Positions 28,376 to 38,200 of a stretch of DNA of 64,000 nt are shown here, one piece after another. The number at the start of each line of letters is the position of its first letter. Positions within the stretch are counted from its first letter, which is position 1. The translations under genes and the position numbers were made by a program. Origin of the DNA: Flavobacteriales bacterium UBA6057 (GTDB taxonomy: Bacteria; Bacteroidota; Bacteroidia; Flavobacteriales_G; Salibacteraceae). The notes under the pieces were generated by a model, which saw nothing but the letters and a program-made list of their open reading frames with translations, was not told the DNA's origin and made no database searches. The DNA lies in the NCBI GenBank assembly GCA_002428995.1, contig DIYJ01000003.1, forward strand, positions 62,001-126,000. The letters are read 5' to 3'.

Positions 28376-28653
28376 CAGGCTTCAATTTGCGCTGATAGAC
28401 CTCTGTCCTGTAAAGCTTCACATTTGGGTTTCAATTCACTCAGGTCGCCTCTCTTCACATCACACTTGCCTTTGGTATGCACGATCAGTGCCACCTGCTC
28501 GGCTTGAATCATGGTGTGATTGCAGATATCTACCAGGCACTCGATGACGTGGTCAAACGTGTTGACATCATCGTTGTAGAGGATGATCTTCAGGGATGCA
28601 TCGTTTTCGACTTCTACCTCAACGATTTCTTCCGTTTCGGTTTGAGAGCTCAT
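28375..28653 (-). CDS. clpS: ATP-dependent Clp protease adaptor ClpS
   Basis: Cytosolic adaptor of 92 residues that delivers N-degron substrates to ClpAP-type proteases. The core LKIILYNDDVNTFDHVIECLVDIC and the C-terminal VHTKGKCDVKRGDLSELKPKCEAL fit ClpS, including the Asn-Asp-Asp of the substrate pocket and a conserved histidine. I take the ATG at 28653; an upstream ATG at 28683 adds ten residues with no family match. First gene of the clpS-nfeD-floA operon. Confidence 0.93.
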   Translation of the reverse strand: MSSQTETEEIVEVEVENDASLKIILYNDDVNTFDHVIECLVDICNHTMIQAEQVALIVHTKGKCDVKRGDLSELKPKCEALQDRGLSAQIEA

Positions 28654-28699
28654 CCAAAAGGTTCTGAAATTGCTTGTACCCATGGGTAGCGAAGTTAGT

Positions 28700-31600
28700 C
28701 TATGGAACAGGAACTACAGCGGCCTGAGTTAAACCTTTTTGCTGAAGTTCAGCTGCTTTGGTCTGTGCTTCCTGCTGGGTTGAAAAGGCTCCGTAGTAGT
28801 AGCTGTTGGAACCGTCATCATTTTTCTCTTTGTCTACGCCCTCACCGCTCAGCGACAGGATTACAGAAGCCTGACTCACCGGAATTTCTCCCTGGAACGT
28901 ACCTAACAAAATCCTCGCTACCGGTGGCTGTTCGACAGGAGCTGGATTGGTGGTTGGAGCAGGAGCAGGTGTGTTCGAAGCTTGTGTTCCTCCAGATCTT
29001 GGAATCTGGCTGCCCGTAAGTCGTTGACCGTTTCTGTACGCCACGACAAACGCATCGGTAATGCCAAGGAAGCGTACTTCATCTCTTGCTTGAGCGGCAT
29101 CTTCAAAGGAGCTGAACTTGCCGGTGGAATACCTGTAGTTTCCATTGGGCATGTTTTCTTGGTTGAGAGGCGTAATGTTTTTCACCTCAGCAGAAGATAC
29201 CGGGCGGCCAAATACCCCCACCTGAACAGCATAGAAGAGGTTGGGGTTGTTGTTTACATCTTCAATTTCCAGCGGTCCCTGAAGTACCAGATTGGTGCTG
29301 GTTGGACGGCTTGGTGCGCTGCTGGCGGCAGTAGCATTTCCGCTTCCCGGAACGTAAGAGGGTGGTGTTGAAACCTCGTTTCTTTCCACAGCCTGGGCTT
29401 CGGTGACGGGCACCCGACTACTGTTGTAATAAGACACGATGAAGGCATCCCGGTATCCCAAAGACTTCACTTGCTCCAAACCATCTTCGGCATCGCCAAA
29501 ATCCTTGAACAGCCCTACGGTGTAGCGCGTCAAACCATTACCAGCAGATTCACCCACCAAAGGCTTCATATTGCCAAAGGTCTCCGCGGGAATTTCGTTT
29601 TGGAAAGCTCCTACCTGAATCTTGTAAACCACTCCTTTTGGAAGTCTGGGATTCATGGGGATGGGCTCTTGACTGGGAGCAGACGCAGTGTTGCGGTCAA
29701 TCTCAAAAATGGTGTTGGTCAGCACATCCGATTCTACAGCAGAGGAAGATCCGCTTGGCTCCGCTGGAGGTGTGAGCGCGAAGTCCTCTGCCTCCGTTGT
29801 CGGGATAACCTCTGGAGTAGGCTCAATCACTGGATCGGTTGGGATAGTGGATGGGTTTTGATCCTCAGTCACTACCGGGGTTTCGATGGGATCCACGGTT
29901 TCCGCTACCTCTTCTACAGTGGCTTCCTGAGCAGAATCATCAGTTTCTTCCTGTGTGCCTGGATCATTGATATCAGCCACAGGTGGATCAATGCTAACCT
30001 CAGGGCTTGTTCTACCCTGGATGGCAGCCAGAACGTTCAGGTAAACCTCTTCGGGACGTTGCAGTAACTCCCGGTTGGCTTCGTCACGCACGTAAGCTGA
30101 TCTTCGGGTAAGTCTTGCACTCTCGATGCTCAAACCATCGGCTTCCTCAAAACTCTTGTAGGCCTGATCTGTCAAGGCCTGACGTTGTTCAGGATCAGCA
30201 TTGGTAGCGGCTTGGGCCAGTGAAGCCTGGGCTTCATTGCGTAACCTTAGTTCCTGCTCTTCCATAGCGATGGCACGCTTGCTGAGGTCTTCAGATTCTC
30301 CAATGGCAGCAGCATATTCGCGATACTCTGGAGTGGATTCTACATCCTGCTGCTCTGTCGGGTTGAGGGTTCTTTTTACTACCGGAAGTTTGGTTTCCCG
30401 ACCGGGCAGCACCAGGAAGTTCTGCTGGATGGCCTCCTGCTCAATGGTTTCCATTTGCGTAGCGAGCTCGGTGGCCAGTTCGGCTTGCAGTGATTTCTGT
30501 GCGGCTCGTTGCTCATAGGATTCTACATCCCGGAGTGCAGCAGCACGTTCCTTTTTATTCTTGATGGCTTCCGCTCCGCTGCGCTGCTCATTCGCTTCTT
30601 CCAGCGCTAAACCGGCCTCTTGATCGAGCTGTTGAACTTCCTCACGTTGGCGTTCCGAGGGAAGCGGTTGCCCAGCTTCGAGTTGGATCAGATCACCTTC
30701 CAGGTTCTCGAGTTTGGCCGCAGCCTCCTGATAAAAGGCGCTTTGGGTTTGTACGATCGCCAACTCGTTTTGCTTCATTTCGAGCTTGAGCTCAGCGGAT
30801 TCCCGATCCTTCTTTTTCTTGGTTTCGCCAATTGTCTTCTCGAGAGCAGCAATGTCTGATTCCAGGGTGGTTTCCCGCTCTGTAAGGGTCATGACCCTTT
30901 CTTCGGTTTCTTTCAGTCCTGAAGCCTCCACAGGAATGTAACCCTCGAAGCGCTCGCTTCCTTGAATCTGAACTTCAGAGGGCGCTGCGATATCGCCTCC
31001 GCCTGCATTCTCCCCATTCAGTGCTGCCATCTTCTGACGAACTTCAAGTTTGTCACTGGCCAGCGTTGTCAAGGATTGCTCGAGGTTCGTGCGGGTCGCA
31101 GGATCGGAGGTGTTGGCCAGTCTGGCCTGAGTTTTCACCTCTTCATTCTGAATCGCCAAAAGCCAATTGCGCGAAAGCGTGAGCGTTTTGATATCTCGCG
31201 TTTCGGGATCACCGGTTTGGGCAATCTGTGATTCAATCTGCTCGAAGGTGGTTCGGTCGTAGTTTTCGATGAGCGGGAACAGCTGACGTTCCAGCTCTTC
31301 ATCAGAAGCTTCTGCCAATCCAGAGGTTTCACTCTGGTTCACTTCACGGCTCAGTTGAGCCGCAATAGCTTGTCGGTCTTGCTTTTCTATTTGAATCTTG
31401 TTGGCCCGACTCTTCAGTGCTATCTCTTCTTCTTCATCGGTTGTTTCTTCCAGGTCCAGCGCGATTTTCTCCAGCTCTGTTTGCAGCTCACCGGCCCACT
31501 GGCGATTGATCTCCGCTTCCCGTTGCTTGCGCTCGGTTTCGTCTTCAATGCTCGAAGCTTCTTCCAACGCTGCAGTAAATCTTTCGGTGATCTCTGGGGT

Positions 31601-34429
31601 CGCGCTGTTCGCGATCGAAGTATTTGCGGATGCTTCTTCTGCAGGTTGCTCTTCGCTTGATTCTTCTTCAGCCGCAACTACCGGATTTGATTCCGGGGCG
31701 ATGGGCTGCTCCTCAATCGCTTGCTCAGGGTTAGTCTGCGAAGCCATTTCCGCTTCCTGGTCCGTCATCAGTGCGATGGCTTGATAGCTTTCCAGCGCCA
31801 GCTCCTGCTTGGTCTCAGCTTCGCCTTTCAATCGATCGCGGTCATCGATCAGGCTGGTCTTAAAGGCTGGATCTGTGGTGGATTCAATCGCTTGATCAAG
31901 GGAATCTACGCGCAATAAAATGTTGTCGGCCCATTGGTCATAAAGTTCCGCCTTTCGGGTTTCAGCATTCAATGGATCGGGTGAGTCTGCAGCTGCAGAT
32001 AGCTGCTCCAGGAAGTAGTCGTTGTAATCACCTTCTATCCGCTCTACGCTGCTTTCCGTGCTGATTTCCTGAATCTCCTGGTTAATGTCTGTGGTCTCAG
32101 GTGTTGCTTCTGCTTCCACCACTTCTTCCACTTCAGAACCACCTTCAGGCTCTTCAGTTTGTTTCGCGGCAGTTTCCGGGTCGATCATTGCCAGTAGTGG
32201 CGGATTGGACTGTGCTTTTTGTCTCAGGCTTTCAGAAAGCACGCTGATGGAGCTCACCTTTACGGCAGCTTCCTCTCCAGCTGCATTTCTGGAAGCATCC
32301 GTGAGGAGATTGGTCCAGGTGGAGAGCAAAACTCCGCCTCGTACCTGATTATTCTGCAATCGATCGAGATCGGCCCGTGCGCGCCTCAGGGCTTCTTCCT
32401 TGGCTGGTCGGGCTTCCCTGGCCTGCTCAATTTGATAGGCTAGTTCTTCTTTGAGGGCATCGTCTTTTGTGCCCTCTATTTCTTGCTCATAGTAGGCTAT
32501 TTCTTCGTCAATGCCCTGAACATCATCTTCCAGGTTGTCGACTTCTTCCTGCTTTTGAGTGTAGCTTTCTTCCAGCGGAGCGTAGCGTTCTTCAGACTGG
32601 GCTTTGATGGCCGCTTCAATTTCCGCAAGGTCACTCTGGTTCTCAGCGACAGATTGGAACTGGTTGAATTTGGCAGTCTCCGCAGCAGGGTCTCCGGAAG
32701 CTTGCTTTAAATCTTCGAAGGCAGCTTCCATGCGTTCCAACGAGGCGCGCTTCTCATCCGCAGCCTTTTTGTATTCGAGGGCAATCTCCGCAGCAAGGGA
32801 AGCTTCCGCTACTTCGTCCGCGTCATCAGAATTAGCCTTTTCGGTGGCTTGTTGGTAGAGGTAGGCTGCGCGATCGTCCAGCGTATTGATTTCTTCGCGG
32901 GTTTGTTCCAATTCTTCGGTAGCAAAGCCGAAGCGATCCATAGCGTCCACCTCCTCTTTCGGCCGACTGCCATCGTCCAGTATTTCGGTGGTTCTTGCAA
33001 ACGAAGCCTCGTCTGCATTGACATTGAGCGAGGCTTGCTTCTTGAGGATCTCTGCGGTCAATAGTGACTCGCCATCTTCCAGCGGCTGATCAAAGTGATT
33101 GATGATCTGAAGTTGTTCGCTGCCGTTTACGTTCACCAACTTCATCTCTTGCTTGAATTGCTTCAGGCCTTTTTGGCGTGGAATCTCCACGATACCCGTA
33201 TGCACTACATCACTCTCCTCTGCTTCGATGATGAACTTGTATTGGCCGCTTCCGCGAATGTCGAGCAGGTATTCACCAAGCTGGCGTTCTGAGTCATAGA
33301 CTCCCACCGTTTTGTTCTGCACCATGTCCTCTACGGTGATCTTGGCCTTTTTCGAGTTGGTCTCGGTGATGAAGGTTCCCTTGATAAGGGTCAAGTCCAG
33401 CGGGATGCGATCGATGGAGATTTTGTAGACCGTGACACTCTTGCTATCTGTTTCACGATTGCTGGCAAACCAGGCCAATCGTTCCGCTTTGTCAGTGATG
33501 AACATGAATTCATCCCAGGGCGTGTTGATGGCAAACTCCTGATTTATGGGTTGTGTGAAGGTGCCTTGCGGGGTAAGCTCGCTCTTGAAAATATCGTAAC
33601 CACCCATGCTGTTGTGCCCCTTGGATGCGAAGTAGAGAGACTTCCCTTCCGGGTGGATGAATGGATAATCCTCGTCAAACTCGGTGTTGATGATTTCGCT
33701 CAATCGCTTGGGTTTTCCCCAGTCTCCCGTAGGTAATCGGTTGATGGAGTAGAGGTCTTTGCCGGTTGCGTTTTTGTCAGAATAGGATGCGTAGTAGATA
33801 ACATCACTGTTTTGCTGGAAGTACATGATAAAGCGAGCATCGCGCTTCTTGTCTTCCTCTGACATGAATTCATCTGGCTTCACAATGATCTTCCCACCAA
33901 ACTCGCGCAGATCATAGTTTCTGAAGAAGTCACTTCGGGGTAGCACTTCTTTCTGCACTACGTTGATGTCGGTGAAGCGGCTTACAAGGTTTTTGCCGCT
34001 TACGCACTGTTCGATGTTGTGAGCCACCAAGCCTGCCTCACGTTCCTTTTTGCCGGCCAGCCCCTGGTATTTCTGATACTGGTCTATGGCCCTGTCAAAG
34101 CGATAGTTGTAGTGAAGTCCGAGGCCGTAGTAATAATAAGCCAGCCCAGGGGCATTTTCACCTTTGGCGGCAAAGCTCAGGTACTTCAAGGCTTCTTCCT
34201 TGTTGCTGTTCACAAAAAGCTGGCAGGCTCCAAAGCGGAAATTGTACTCAGCGCTTTGCAGATTGAGGCTGAGAAGTTGGGAGTAGAGGGGAAGGGCTTC
34301 CTCGTAGTTTTCCTGCTCAAACAGGGCGATGGCTTTTTCGCTCAGAGCCTGCTCGCTGCTTTGGGCCAGGGCACCAAGGCTTGATACAACGATCATTGCA
34401 GCACATAGGATATGCTGTATTCTAGGCAA
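28700..34429 (-). CDS. Giant PorE-like exported protein: TPR, beta-propeller, CRD-like, long coiled coil, three SPOR repeats
   Basis: About 1,909 residues from a TTG at 34429, which gives a good signal peptide (MPRIQHILCAAMIVVSSLGA). The ATG at 34396 leaves too short a leader; a TTG at 34516 is also possible. Order: TPR helices (about 25-150), PD40-type propeller (TEFDEDYPFIHPEGKSLYFASKGHNSMGGYDIF and neighbours, to about 345), a carboxypeptidase-regulatory-like domain (LIKGTFITETNSKKAKITVED), roughly 1,000 residues of Glu/Gln/Ala-rich coiled coil, a Pro/Thr/Glu linker, and three C-terminal SPOR-type repeats (YKIQVGAFQNE, YAVQVGVFGRP, ARILLGTFQGE). TPR-propeller-CRD is the PorE layout of the T9SS, but the usual OmpA domain is absent; SPOR repeats bind denuded peptidoglycan, suggesting a septum-linked envelope scaffold. 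Confidence 0.82.
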   Translation of the reverse strand: MPRIQHILCAAMIVVSSLGALAQSSEQALSEKAIALFEQENYEEALPLYSQLLSLNLQSAEYNFRFGACQLFVNSNKEEALKYLSFAAKGENAPGLAYYYYGLGLHYNYRFDRAIDQYQKYQGLAGKKEREAGLVAHNIEQCVSGKNLVSRFTDINVVQKEVLPRSDFFRNYDLREFGGKIIVKPDEFMSEEDKKRDARFIMYFQQNSDVIYYASYSDKNATGKDLYSINRLPTGDWGKPKRLSEIINTEFDEDYPFIHPEGKSLYFASKGHNSMGGYDIFKSELTPQGTFTQPINQEFAINTPWDEFMFITDKAERLAWFASNRETDSKSVTVYKISIDRIPLDLTLIKGTFITETNSKKAKITVEDMVQNKTVGVYDSERQLGEYLLDIRGSGQYKFIIEAEESDVVHTGIVEIPRQKGLKQFKQEMKLVNVNGSEQLQIINHFDQPLEDGESLLTAEILKKQASLNVNADEASFARTTEILDDGSRPKEEVDAMDRFGFATEELEQTREEINTLDDRAAYLYQQATEKANSDDADEVAEASLAAEIALEYKKAADEKRASLERMEAAFEDLKQASGDPAAETAKFNQFQSVAENQSDLAEIEAAIKAQSEERYAPLEESYTQKQEEVDNLEDDVQGIDEEIAYYEQEIEGTKDDALKEELAYQIEQAREARPAKEEALRRARADLDRLQNNQVRGGVLLSTWTNLLTDASRNAAGEEAAVKVSSISVLSESLRQKAQSNPPLLAMIDPETAAKQTEEPEGGSEVEEVVEAEATPETTDINQEIQEISTESSVERIEGDYNDYFLEQLSAAADSPDPLNAETRKAELYDQWADNILLRVDSLDQAIESTTDPAFKTSLIDDRDRLKGEAETKQELALESYQAIALMTDQEAEMASQTNPEQAIEEQPIAPESNPVVAAEEESSEEQPAEEASANTSIANSATPEITERFTAALEEASSIEDETERKQREAEINRQWAGELQTELEKIALDLEETTDEEEEIALKSRANKIQIEKQDRQAIAAQLSREVNQSETSGLAEASDEELERQLFPLIENYDRTTFEQIESQIAQTGDPETRDIKTLTLSRNWLLAIQNEEVKTQARLANTSDPATRTNLEQSLTTLASDKLEVRQKMAALNGENAGGGDIAAPSEVQIQGSERFEGYIPVEASGLKETEERVMTLTERETTLESDIAALEKTIGETKKKKDRESAELKLEMKQNELAIVQTQSAFYQEAAAKLENLEGDLIQLEAGQPLPSERQREEVQQLDQEAGLALEEANEQRSGAEAIKNKKERAAALRDVESYEQRAAQKSLQAELATELATQMETIEQEAIQQNFLVLPGRETKLPVVKRTLNPTEQQDVESTPEYREYAAAIGESEDLSKRAIAMEEQELRLRNEAQASLAQAATNADPEQRQALTDQAYKSFEEADGLSIESARLTRRSAYVRDEANRELLQRPEEVYLNVLAAIQGRTSPEVSIDPPVADINDPGTQEETDDSAQEATVEEVAETVDPIETPVVTEDQNPSTIPTDPVIEPTPEVIPTTEAEDFALTPPAEPSGSSSAVESDVLTNTIFEIDRNTASAPSQEPIPMNPRLPKGVVYKIQVGAFQNEIPAETFGNMKPLVGESAGNGLTRYTVGLFKDFGDAEDGLEQVKSLGYRDAFIVSYYNSSRVPVTEAQAVERNEVSTPPSYVPGSGNATAASSAPSRPTSTNLVLQGPLEIEDVNNNPNLFYAVQVGVFGRPVSSAEVKNITPLNQENMPNGNYRYSTGKFSSFEDAAQARDEVRFLGITDAFVVAYRNGQRLTGSQIPRSGGTQASNTPAPAPTTNPAPVEQPPVARILLGTFQGEIPVSQASVILSLSGEGVDKEKNDDGSNSYYYGAFSTQQEAQTKAAELQQKGLTQAAVVPVP

Positions 34430-34540
34430 CGTGGAGGGGATAAGTGTCCTTAATAAACAGTAAATGTGCGAAACATGGCGGGGTGTATAGCACTTGGAAG
34501 GGCTATTAATCTTCAAATGGGTGTGAATAAAGGAGACGAA

Positions 34541-35200
34541 TCAATCGTCTTCACCCACCTGCCGGATGAGATTTCGGATGGAAATGTTGGCCTTGCTCTC
34601 TTCTCTCCTCACCAAACGCTCGATGTTCTTTTGATGCGTAATCAGCACCAACACTGCGATGAACATGGAGAACACAATGAGACTCGGAACCGAGGTGTGG
34701 AAGATCAATACGATCACAAACGGGAAACTAAGGGCCGCAGTCATGCTGCTGAGAGAAACGAATTTGGTGAGCAGAAATACAACCAGGAACACAGACATAG
34801 CGAGGAGCGCACCGGGCAAGTGAATGGCGAGCATAATCCCCAGCAGCGTGGCGATTCCCTTACCGCCTCTGAAGCCAGCAAAAAGTGGGAAAATGTGACC
34901 GATCACCGCACAGATGCCGAGAGCTAACTGATAGTTAACATAAGCCGCGGTGCTGATCGGCTCTTCTGCGAACCAGTGCACCAATTGTACCGCCAGAAAT
35001 CCTTTCAGAGCATCGATGATAAGCACTGGGATACCAGCCCTTTTACCAAGCACGCGGAAGGTGTTTGTTGCACCAGCATTGCCACTTCCATACTCGCGGA
35101 CATCCGTATCATAGAAGATACGACCGATCCATACAGCCGTTGGGATGGACCCAAGGATGTAGGCAAGGAAGAGCGAAAACGTCATCGATAGTGTGACCAT
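34541..35200 (-). CDS. plsY: Glycerol-3-phosphate acyltransferase PlsY
   Basis: Inner-membrane enzyme of 219 residues using acyl-phosphate to acylate glycerol-3-phosphate in phospholipid synthesis. The three PlsY motifs are visible: GSIPTAVWIGR, REYGSGNAGATNTFRVLG and FRGGKGIATLLG (phosphate-binding glycine-rich loop). Five to seven hydrophobic segments and normal length. Start ATG at 35200; a second ATG five codons later is possible. Confidence 0.95.
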   Translation of the reverse strand: MVTLSMTFSLFLAYILGSIPTAVWIGRIFYDTDVREYGSGNAGATNTFRVLGKRAGIPVLIIDALKGFLAVQLVHWFAEEPISTAAYVNYQLALGICAVIGHIFPLFAGFRGGKGIATLLGIMLAIHLPGALLAMSVFLVVFLLTKFVSLSSMTAALSFPFVIVLIFHTSVPSLIVFSMFIAVLVLITHQKNIERLVRREESKANISIRNLIRQVGEDD

Positions 35201-35210
35201 TTCGGAAACG

Positions 35211-35218
35211 CAAAATTA
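35211..35218 (-). promoter_or_regulatory. -7 promoter element of plsY
   Basis: On the minus strand TAATTTTG, a perfect TAnnTTTG, 10 bases upstream of the plsY ATG and downstream of the previous gene's stop. A TTTTAGG stretch about 20 bases further upstream may act as a degenerate -33. Confidence 0.5.
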
Positions 35219-35237
35219 ATATTAAGTTCAAAAAAGC

Positions 35238-38200
35238 CTAAAACTTACGCAGGAAGTCGTCTTTCCTGCGTTTGCTGGAGAGCATGAAGGAGTAAGGCGC
35301 TTCCCCGCGTCCCACCTTCAGCTTACGCTTGTCTGTTTTCAGATCTGAAATCTTCGCGTTGAAATCATCATCAGATGAAAACGCTTGCAGCACATTTCTG
35401 GAGTACTTGAAATACCACCAGGTTTTGTTATCAGCTTCCAGGTAGATGTTGATCTCAGGGACCCGACCAACAACAACCTCCACCTTACCGGTGACTTTAA
35501 CATTCACCTGGCGCTTACCAATGTTGCCTATACCAATCTTACCTACGGACTGGTAACTCTCGCTTTCCGGGTTCCATTTCATGTTCACGTCAGTCAGGAA
35601 GAATCGTTTCTCCAGTTCCTGCGGGAACTTCTTGAACTGGCCCGTGAGCGTAACCGTTGAGATCAGTCGGTCGGCCTCTTCGGTTCCAATCAGTTCTCGG
35701 AGGCCTCGCTGGTAGGTGTCGCGCTCGAAGTCAACCGGATCGCCTACGGCATTCTCGGCCATGATCTTGCCCATGTCGTCCATCGCATTGTCCGCAAAGA
35801 AGAAGTCGAGCAGAATCATGACATCCAATTCCAGCTTGTCGGCTTTCAAATCATTGGTCATGTTACCTACCGTGCTGATGGACACTTGCCCAGGGTTGAA
35901 ACCAAAGCCCATTTTCCCTTCTGAGTAGACCATGCAGTCCTGGGCGTGAAGGCTCAGGTAGTTGCCCGGCAAACTTTGCTGAAGCAGTTTGTTGATGTTG
36001 GAAATGCGATACTCGCCAGAGGTTTCATCATACATGAGGTAGCCTGAGGCCGGTGCGAGGGCAATGTCTTTGCTCTTGAGCTTGGGAGATAGGAAGGTGG
36101 AATAAATGCCCCCTGTATCCGAGGCTAAAATCACCGAGCTGGAGAGCGCATCACCTTCTAAACCTTCAATCTTGCTTTCGATCGGGATGAAGATGTCCTC
36201 CGGATCAATCTCTGCAGTGAAGTTGAACCACGTGCGCGGAATCTCCGTGTCGCAAGAATGCAAGATTCGTGTTGATCCCTTGAATGTGAGGTCTTTGCTA
36301 TTCGCAGCCAGAGACACCCGACCTTGATAGTCAAAGTATGGACTGAGTTTAAAGCCTCGTTCCTCGCTGATGCTACCCTTGGCGTAGGTCTGATAAGTAC
36401 TGTCTACAGCCACTGTGTTGAATCGGATCAACTCCTTTTTGCCATCTGCTGCTTCGTAGGTGTAGAGGCCTGTTCCCACATAATCTCTTCGCGCAAATAC
36501 ATCCACGGTCGCGCTGTCGATGGTGTGGTAGCGGGTAATGGCGTTGGCAATGATCTTACAATTGGTAAGGGTTTTCATTTTCGCCTTACGCTCTACCGTC
36601 ACAAGGCCACTGTCAGGATAGATTAAGGCATCCGCTACCTGGATGAACTCTACATCCTTTGCGCTGATGATGTAGTTCTTCAGGTTGTAGCGCGCGGCAG
36701 GGGAGTAGAACTCGAGTGAATCCTGATCGGGATGCACAGAGATGAATCGCGAACCTTCAAACTGCATGAGACCACCTGCAGTTTCTTTGCTGGTAGTTCC
36801 ACCGCTGAGTTCGATCGCTTCATCATCCATGAACCAAGTGAAGCGATCCATGTAAGCGATGTACTGGTTCACAGGGAATTCCATCTTGGATGTTCCATCG
36901 TTGGAGATGAATTCTCCTTTTCGGGTGGTGAAATCTACGTTCGCTTGCACATTGTTGGTCGCAAATTGCAGATCACCAACAGCGAGGTTAGAATCTGATT
37001 TCAACCTGAAGTCCGCAGTATCTGCATTAAAGTCGCTGAAAAGGAAGTTGAAGTTGTTGGACTCCAGCTCTGCCTTTTCGAAGGCAAACAAGCCACCACC
37101 ATTTAGTTCCTTTGGGTTGAGGTTCATGGTGCCGGTGAACTCGGAGGTTTGATCATACATACCGATGGGCTTCGAAGTGGAGCTTACCTCCAGATTATCT
37201 TCATAAGGGCTCCAGACTTGTTTCACATCTTCGCCTACTACCGGTGGATATTGCACACCTCCCATTTGTTCTTCAATGATGAAGCTTTGAGCCACGGCTT
37301 CCATTTGTTCCGGTAAGAACAGGAAGTCATCACTCTTCGAGTTACTGGTAAGGTATTTCAGCTTACCGCTGCCGCGTAAACCTTCATGACTCATGTTGAT
37401 CTCACCATCGTAATCTCCCTTGCCTCCATAGAGGTCAAATCCTCCCGGAGGTGTTTGTCGCTTGAAACCGAGAGAGTAATCCTCTTGCAGGGTAAGGGTT
37501 TCGCGGAAGTCAGGAAAGATACCTGCAGAGGTGAAATTACCCTCGAACTGAACGCGATCGTTGTTGAAGCGGTCCAGGCTGTCGAACACGAAGGGATCGA
37601 GTTCGAAATAGAAGTTTTCCTCCTTGTAGGCGTGATTTTGGATCGAACCGCGATCGTAGTACACAAAGGTGTTTTCGTGGCTGGTGAAAATGGGGTACTG
37701 GCGCAGCGTGTCGATACCGGACTTGTTGTTGGGACTGTCCAGTTCCAGTGTGCCGTTCACTTTTTCAATGACCGTTTTTACACGTGTCAGGCGATCCTTT
37801 CCAGCGCGTGTTTTTTCTCCGGTAGATACGATCAGACGCACGGAATCCACATTGGGCATCTCGATCTTGAACGCATCGTAGAGGAACTCATAATTGGTTC
37901 CAAAGAATTCCATTCTACCAGCCTTGATCACCCCGGAGAAATCAAAATCCCGGTTCTTTTTCATGGTCACCGTTCCATCTTCGGGATAGAGCACCACGTT
38001 ATGAGAATCGGAGAGTACAATGTTTCTGATTCCATTGATTTTCAGAGTGAATACTTCGTCCACGAGACTTAAACTGGCATTTTCAACCCGATTGATGTCA
38101 GATGCAATCTGAATCACATCATAGTCTTCCTTCTTCGATTTCGCAGCCACGTAGTGAAACATTCGATCCTTTGGGAAGGCCTTTTCAGTGCGTGTGTCAT

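Noticed and set aside
37386..38072. 228-aa antisense ORF inside the 1,489-aa gene
   Set aside because: Shadow of a long coding gene; no leader, motif or promoter of its own.
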